Source: Jiangella muralis
GTDB lineage: Bacteria; Actinomycetota; Actinomycetes; Jiangellales; Jiangellaceae
Length of the DNA stretch: 64,000 nucleotides
NCBI RefSeq assembly: GCF_001270745.1
Contig: NZ_KQ434758.1
Location: 124,001-188,000, forward strand
Direction of reading: 5' to 3'
The position numbers were made by a program, and so were the translations under genes. This document shows positions 56,908-64,000 of this stretch, in pieces; position 1 is the stretch's first letter, and every line of letters begins with the position of its first letter. Below the pieces are notes generated by a model. It had not been told where the DNA came from, made no database searches, and saw only the letters and a list, made by a program, of their open reading frames with translations.

Positions 56908-57503
56908 TGCCGCTTCAGCATGCCGTTCTCGCCCTGCTGGCCGACGGACCCAGCTACGGGTATGAGCTCAAGGCGAACTTCGAGAAGGCCGTCGGACCCC
57001 AGTGGGGTGGGCTGAACATCGGCCACGTGTATCAGATCCTCGACCGGCTGCATCGCGACGGCATGGTCAGCTCGCACACCGTCCCGCAGGACTCCCGGCC
57101 CGACCGAACCGTCTACCTCATCACGTCGGCCGGGCGCAGCGACCTCGACGAATGGCTGGCGACGCCCACCACGCGCACGTCGGGCTACCGCGACGACTTC
57201 ATCCTCAAGGTGCTCGCCGCCGGCCGGCGCGGTCCCGACGCCATCCGCGAGGTCTGCCGCATCCAGCACGACGCGCGGCTGGCCGAACTGCAGACACTGC
57301 GCACCAGCCGGCGCACCCACCAGCACGACGCGCTCGCGGCCCTCACCATCGAGGCGGCCATCCTGCACACCCAAGCCGACCTCAAGCTGATCGAGGCGGT
57401 CGAGTCGCGCGCCGACGAGCCACTGGAGACCGTCGGACAGGCCCCCGGCGCCCAGGTCAAGAACGTCGACGACCAGGACCGCAAGGCACGGCACGCCTCC
57501 TGA
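56907..57503 (+). CDS. PadR family transcriptional regulator
   Basis: A 198-aa PadR protein (PLQHAVLALLADGPSYGYELKANFEKAVGPQ, then NIGHVYQILDRLHRDGMVSSHTVPQD) with a C-terminal helical arm. It diverges from the ABC ATPase and large permease, as many PadR repressors of efflux systems do. The GTG at 56907 gives the family-typical N-terminus; an ATG at 56832 would add 25 atypical residues. Confidence 0.88.
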   Translation: MPLQHAVLALLADGPSYGYELKANFEKAVGPQWGGLNIGHVYQILDRLHRDGMVSSHTVPQDSRPDRTVYLITSAGRSDLDEWLATPTTRTSGYRDDFILKVLAAGRRGPDAIREVCRIQHDARLAELQTLRTSRRTHQHDALAALTIEAAILHTQADLKLIEAVESRADEPLETVGQAPGAQVKNVDDQDRKARHAS

Positions 57504-57601
57504 CCACCGCACCACGCACGGTCCCGGCCGGGTGACTCTAGGTCCGCCGCAGGACACCCGCGAGGCGCTGTGGATCGGGCCGTGGACAGACCTGGCATGC
57601 T

Positions 57602-58255
57602 GTGCGGGTGCGCGTCGTACTTGCCGAGGACTCCCTGCTGCTACGTGAAGGACTCGTCCGCCTGCTGGGCGAGGCCGGAGCCGACGTGGTCGACGCCGTC
57701 GGCGACGGCGAAACGCTGGTGCGGTCGGTGCAGGAGCACCGCCCCGACGTCGCGATCGTCGATGTCCGCATGCCGCCGACGTTCACCGACGAAGGGCTGC
57801 GGGCGGCGTTGTCGGCGCGGTCGGCGGTGCCCGGGACCGGCGTGCTGGTGTTGTCGCAGTACGTCGAGGAGTCGTACGCGGGTGACCTGTTGGCCGACGG
57901 CGCGGGCGGGGTCGGTTACCTGCTGAAGGACCGGGTGTCGGCGCTGGCCGACCTGTCCGACGCGCTGGAGCGGGTGGCGTCCGGCGGGACCGTGCTGGAC
58001 CCGGAGGTCGTGGCGCAGCTGTTCGCGCGGCGCCGTCGCGACCCGCTGCAGACGTTGACGGCGCGGGAGCGCGAGGTGCTGGCGCTGATGGCGGAGGGCC
58101 GGACGAACGTCGCCATCGCGCGGCTGCTGGTCGTCACGCAGGGCGCGGTCGAGAAGCACATCTCGTCGATCCTCACCAAGCTCGACCTCCCCCCGTCCGA
58201 CGACGACCATCGGCGGGTGCTGGCCGTGCTGGCGTGGCTGCGGTCCGAGCACTGA
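57602..58255 (+). CDS. NarL/LuxR-type response regulator
   Basis: A 217-aa response regulator. The receiver has D-D pair VVLAEDS, the phosphoacceptor in VAIVDVRMPP and the switch residues SQY and LLKDRV. The C-terminal LuxR HTH reads LTAREREVLALMAEGRTNVAIARLLVVTQGAVEKHISSIL. GTG at 57602 or 57608 may be used. It is the kind of partner expected for the two tandem kinases at 49268-51774, but lies 5.8 kb away, beyond four other genes. Confidence 0.92.
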   Translation: MRVRVVLAEDSLLLREGLVRLLGEAGADVVDAVGDGETLVRSVQEHRPDVAIVDVRMPPTFTDEGLRAALSARSAVPGTGVLVLSQYVEESYAGDLLADGAGGVGYLLKDRVSALADLSDALERVASGGTVLDPEVVAQLFARRRRDPLQTLTAREREVLALMAEGRTNVAIARLLVVTQGAVEKHISSILTKLDLPPSDDDHRRVLAVLAWLRSEH

Positions 58256-58302
58256 CGCCGGTCCCGGCGGCAACACGGTCGTGACAGGATCTGTGTCACT
58301 CT

Positions 58303-59013
58303 GTGCGGGTGTCGTTTCTCATGCGTGTGGTCGTACCGGACCGTCCCGGTTCCCTCGGAGCCGTCGCGACGGCCGTCGGCGCCGCCGGCGGTGACATCGT
58401 CGGTGTCGACGTCGTCGAGAACCGCGGCGACGGCTTCGTCGTCGATGACTTCCTGGTCGACCTGCCGGGCGGGCGGCTGCCGGACTCGCTGGTGACGGCC
58501 TGCCGGACGGTGCCCGACGTGACGGTGGAGTTCATCGGCCACTACAGCCCGGGCGCCAGCCTGCACCGCGACCTCGAGGCCGTCGAGGCGATGACGGACG
58601 AGCCCGACCGCGCCGAGGAGATCCTGCTCGACCTCGTTCCCGGCATCTTCCGCTCCGGCTGGGGCCTGCTGCTCCCGGCCGCCGGCTCGACGCTGAAGGT
58701 GCAGCGCGCCAGCGGCGGCGCCCCCGAGGACGACGGCTACGAGGCGCCCTGGCTGCCCCTCACCGAACCGACCCGCATCGCCATCGGCCCCGACGCCCCC
58801 GAACCCTGGCAGGACGTCGTCGCGGTGGGCGTCCCGGTCGACGACACCGGCCAGGCCATCGTCTACGGCCGCGACGGCGGGCCGCGCATCCTCGACTCCG
58901 AGCTGGCCCGGCTGGTGCACCTGGTGGCGCTGGCCCAGGTGATCCGCCGCACCGCGCCCGTCCTGGGCTCCGTGCCTGCCATGGACTCCGCGGACGACGC
59001 CGCCACCGGCTGA
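58303..59013 (+). CDS. ACT domain amino-acid-binding protein
   Basis: A 236-aa protein with an N-terminal ACT domain (VVVPDRPGSLGAVATAVGAAGGDIVGVDVVE, residues about 8-80) and a GAF-like C-terminal part (about 95-215). The GTG at 58303 or 58309 is the start; neither has a ribosome site. A similar gene lies near gatC in streptomycetes as I recall, in line with an old gatCAB-ACT-ligA neighbourhood. Confidence 0.82.
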   Translation: MRVSFLMRVVVPDRPGSLGAVATAVGAAGGDIVGVDVVENRGDGFVVDDFLVDLPGGRLPDSLVTACRTVPDVTVEFIGHYSPGASLHRDLEAVEAMTDEPDRAEEILLDLVPGIFRSGWGLLLPAAGSTLKVQRASGGAPEDDGYEAPWLPLTEPTRIAIGPDAPEPWQDVVAVGVPVDDTGQAIVYGRDGGPRILDSELARLVHLVALAQVIRRTAPVLGSVPAMDSADDAATG

Positions 59014-59027
59014 CCGGCCCACGTCTA

Positions 59028-59180
59028 GTTCCCCGTGTTGCGGCCTGGTCCCCGGTCGCGGCCTGGTTCCCCGTCGCGTCCTGGTCTCTCGTCACGTCCT
59101 GGTTGCTCGTCACGCCGAACGCGCCATTCGGCCTCGACAACGCGACGTCAGACCAGGACGCAACGCCAGACCAGGACGCG
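59028..59180. repeat. 18-bp tandem repeats facing inverted copies
   Basis: About five degenerate copies of an 18-bp unit (like GTTCCCCGTCGCGTCCTG) run from 59028 to about 59117. Two copies of the opposite orientation (core CAGACCAGGACGC) lie at 59149-59180. The arrangement could fold into a large hairpin between the convergent ACT and RecQ genes. Unit size and edges are approximate. Confidence 0.6.
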
Positions 59181-59186
59181 ATGCCC

Positions 59187-59320
59187 GCACGGCCCACCGC
59201 TCGCCGCTCACCGGCCACGGCTCACTGCTCACGGCTCACCGCTCACCGGCCACGGCCCACCGCTCACGGCCCACCACTCACGGTCTACGGCCCACCGCTC
59301 GCGGCTCGCCGCTCACCCGC

Positions 59321-59325
<5 letters not shown>
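59187..59325. repeat. Short degenerate tandem repeat, CACGGCYCACCGCTC type
   Basis: About a dozen imperfect 10-14-bp units of the form CACGGCTCACCGCT fill the space up to the RecQ stop. The open frame seen here has no sensible protein. It may have arisen by slippage. Confidence 0.6.
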
Positions 59326-61432
<2,107 letters not shown>

Positions 61433-61567
61433 GCCTGCGACGCTAGCGGCCGGATCGGGCCGGTCGCCACCGCGCTCGGGCTGATTGTGGACAACTCGGC
61501 GAAGTCGTGAGGGCTGTGGACGGGACGGTGGAGGTGGTCGCGGATCTCAACGACCACGAGCGCGAGG

Positions 61568-62369
61568 TCAGGCGGCCTCCGAACCCAGCGACACGAGGGT
61601 GGCGGCGACGGCCGGGTCCATGAGCTCGCTGGTGGTGACGACGGGGACGTCGACCAGGGCGCGGCCTCGCGGGCGGCCAGCGGCGACGACGTGATCTTGC
61701 CCGTGACGGCGGCGACCCGCAGGTGCCACGAGCGCAGCAGGTTCACCCCGGACAGGGCGCCGAGCGCGTCGCCGGCCGCGAACAGGACACCGCTGAGCGT
61801 CGCCCGCACGGCGGGGTCGGCGAGCAGCCGCGCGGTCTCGACGTGCGCGACGCCGTCGGCGATCTCGATGACCACCGTGTCGGGCTCGGCCGCCGCGACC
61901 GCGGACAGCAGCCCGAAGTACGTCGCGACGAGGTCGTCTGGCGCCACGAGGTGGGTCGACGGGAACCCGGCGTCGGTGAAGTCGAGCACCGGCGCGCCGC
62001 CGGCGTCGACGAGATGCCAGCGGTCGTTGCCGGCCCCGGATCATCTGGCACGGCACCCTCGTAGGCGTCGGTGGCATACCGCGCGCCGTACGCGACGATG
62101 ATCTCGTCGCCCGCGAACAGCCGCGCCTTGCGGCCGTCGGGGCGTTCGATCCAGTCGTGCGCGCCGATCGACTCGACCCGCGCCAGGATGACGTCGCCGG
62201 CCGCCGGGATGGTCGCCGGCGCCAGCACCAGCTCGTCGCCGGACGGCACGAGATCGATGACGTGCCGGGTGATGTAGGAGGTCTTGGCCGCTCCGAGCCG
62301 GCGCGGCCACGGGGCCGCGACCGGAAAGAGCTCCGCCGCTGGAGCCACATGCTCAGCGAAAGAGGTCAT
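61568..62369 (-). pseudogene. Broken gene of P-loop/DUF1611-like family, two frameshifts
   Basis: Three frames join into one protein: TSFAEHVAPAAELFPVAAPWPRRLGAAKTSYITRH to VPDDPG (from ATG 62369), then GNDRWHLVDAGGAPVLDFTDAGFPSTHL to TSSPLAARE, then ALVDVPVVTTSELMDPAVAATLVSLGSEAA to the stop at 61568. The frame changes at the C4 run 62034-62037 and again near 61657-61672. The 802-bp length needs two added bases to be in frame. The family normally carries a P-loop (GKTT) between the first and second parts; that segment is missing. A GAGG site precedes the ATG. This is decay, or less likely two sequencing errors plus a real deletion. Confidence 0.7.
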
Positions 62370-62570
62370 GGGAACCTCACTCCGGGACGGGCGCAGAGGT
62401 GGCACGGACGATGGTGTGACCACCGGGTGTTTCTGCGGCGAGATGTGCCTTATCGACGCAAGGATGCATGAGCGGACGCCCCTCGCGCCAGACCCCGGCA
62501 CGGACTTTTTTCGTGAACCTGTATCCGCAGGTGAAACCGGGTAAACGGCGCATACGGGGAACCCCCTTGA

Positions 62571-62586
62571 CCGTCCATCAGGACGG
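62571..62586 (+). promoter_or_regulatory. Hairpin before a tiny ORF
   Basis: CCGTCC (62571-62576), loop ATCA, and GGACGG (62581-62586) form a perfect six-pair stem eight bases upstream of the ATG at 62594. It could mask the ribosome site. A TTGACC at 62567-62572 may be a -35. The stretch 62370-62566 shows no gene. Confidence 0.3.
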
Positions 62587-62593
62587 AACGATC

Positions 62594-62692
62594 ATGGAGG
62601 GACAACTCAACACTGGAGTCCCGCTCGGGGCACCGGCACATCGTCTGGTTCCCGAGCGGTCGTACGACGACCCTGTGGAACCTCGTCAGTAG
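62594..62692 (+). CDS. Doubtful 32-aa ORF
   Basis: ATG at 62594 opens 32 codons (MEGQLNTGVPLGAPAHRLVP, then ERSYDDPVEPRQ). It is followed after 14 bases by the next tiny ORF. It has no recognised family and a weak ribosome site. A leader peptide is possible. Codon third positions are only moderately GC-rich, so it may be random. Confidence 0.25.
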   Translation: MEGQLNTGVPLGAPAHRLVPERSYDDPVEPRQ

Positions 62693-62706
62693 CGAGAGGA
62701 CCTCTC

Positions 62707-62823
62707 ATGAGTCGTCAGCACGGACGGAGACACCTCAGCCGGCTCCATCCTGGCCGGTACCTCGCCAAGTTGCGGCTGCAGGCCTACGCCGCGGTCGCGG
62801 GCCGGTTCTCGGCCAGGGCGTAG
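62707..62823 (+). CDS. Doubtful 38-aa basic ORF
   Basis: ATG at 62707 opens 38 codons of a very basic peptide (SRQHGRRHLSRLHPGRYLAK then LRLQAYAAVAGRFSARA) with a GAGAGG site eight bases before. The site lies inside a 13-bp palindrome GAGAGG-A-CCTCTC (62694-62706). No family was recognised. It could be a small DNA- or RNA-binding peptide or chance. Confidence 0.35.
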   Translation: MSRQHGRRHLSRLHPGRYLAKLRLQAYAAVAGRFSARA

Positions 62824-62895
62824 AGGACTCCGATCTCCGGTTCCACGGAGCAGCTCGTGTCGCGCCTCCGGGCGCGGACGAGTCTTCCTGGACAC

Positions 62896-62923
62896 GAAGG
62901 GTCTGGCATTCGCCGGGCCCTTC
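62896..62923. terminator. Bidirectional hairpin terminator between tiny ORF and ligA
   Basis: GAAGGGTCTGGC (62896-62907) and GCCGGGCCCTTC (62912-62923) pair along 12 positions with two G-U-type pairs and a 4-base loop. It lies 12 bp beyond the ligA stop. No U-tract follows, which is usual in actinobacteria. Confidence 0.65.
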
Positions 62924-62935
62924 GCGCGTCCGCCC

Positions 62936-64000
<1,065 letters not shown>

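Noticed and set aside
58760-59218. Minus-strand frame with a repeated D-Q-D/A-T motif opposite the ACT gene end
   Set aside because: It arises from the 18-bp tandem repeats read in one frame and continues into antisense of the ACT gene; no ribosome site or family match.

Overview
The window is a very GC-rich chromosomal segment of an actinobacterium. This rests on the codon use (almost every third position G or C), many GTG starts, four-base ATGA/GTGA overlaps inside operons, Tat-exported proteins, a DUF222/HNH protein, a DasR-like GntR system and sugar importers without their own ATPase. The gene content would suit a soil genus such as Jiangella or a relative, but the genus is a guess. No rRNA, tRNA, CRISPR array, intact insertion sequence or prophage was seen.

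Layout. 1-6600: a small MazF/PemK-like protein, a PadR-ABC-FtsX module with a clear promoter/operator, an ACT-domain protein, an F420-type LLM oxidoreductase and an HNH protein. 6621-21015: a long minus-strand operon headed by a LacI regulator. It holds a sugar-binding lipoprotein, two permeases, two paralogous Tat-exported clan GH-A-like proteins, an FAD-dependent oxidoreductase, an NAD-dependent epimerase and a flavin monooxygenase. A DgoD-like sugar-acid dehydratase diverges from it. 21043-22635: a DUF4097 gene and a divergent IS30-HTH/MarR regulator with paired operators. 22619-31679: a second sugar operon (binding protein, two permeases, BadF-type sugar kinase, neutral-ceramidase-like hydrolase, SIS protein, then a membrane protein and an M50 peptidase). 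It diverges from a HutC/DasR-type regulator and carries a DasR-like site between -35 and -10. A second such site precedes a secreted nuclease/phosphatase-fold protein and a metallophosphoesterase. 34856-39632: a class II Fic protein and the gatC-gatA-orf-gatB operon. 39817-47983: a small secreted protein and kdpFABC-kdpD-kdpE with a 44-aa ORF in front. 48125-58255: a long inverted repeat, a membrane protein, two tandem NarL-type histidine kinases, a flippase-like membrane protein, a second FtsX/ABC/PadR module and a NarL-type response regulator. 58303 to the end: an ACT protein, repeat-rich DNA, a RecQ-family helicase, a broken gene, two doubtful tiny ORFs and the 3' part of ligA, cut by the window edge.

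How the parts work together. Both sugar loci pair an importer with cytoplasmic enzymes and a local regulator, and neither encodes an ATPase, so a shared MsiK-type subunit is implied. The second locus looks like uptake and breakdown of an N-acylated amino sugar: DasR-like sites, an amino-sugar-type kinase, an amidase-fold hydrolase and an SIS protein. The first looks like uptake of an oxidised or unusual glycoside. These two, the symmetric operator pair at 21767-21859 and the palindromic repeats at 48125-49210 are the most interesting parts.
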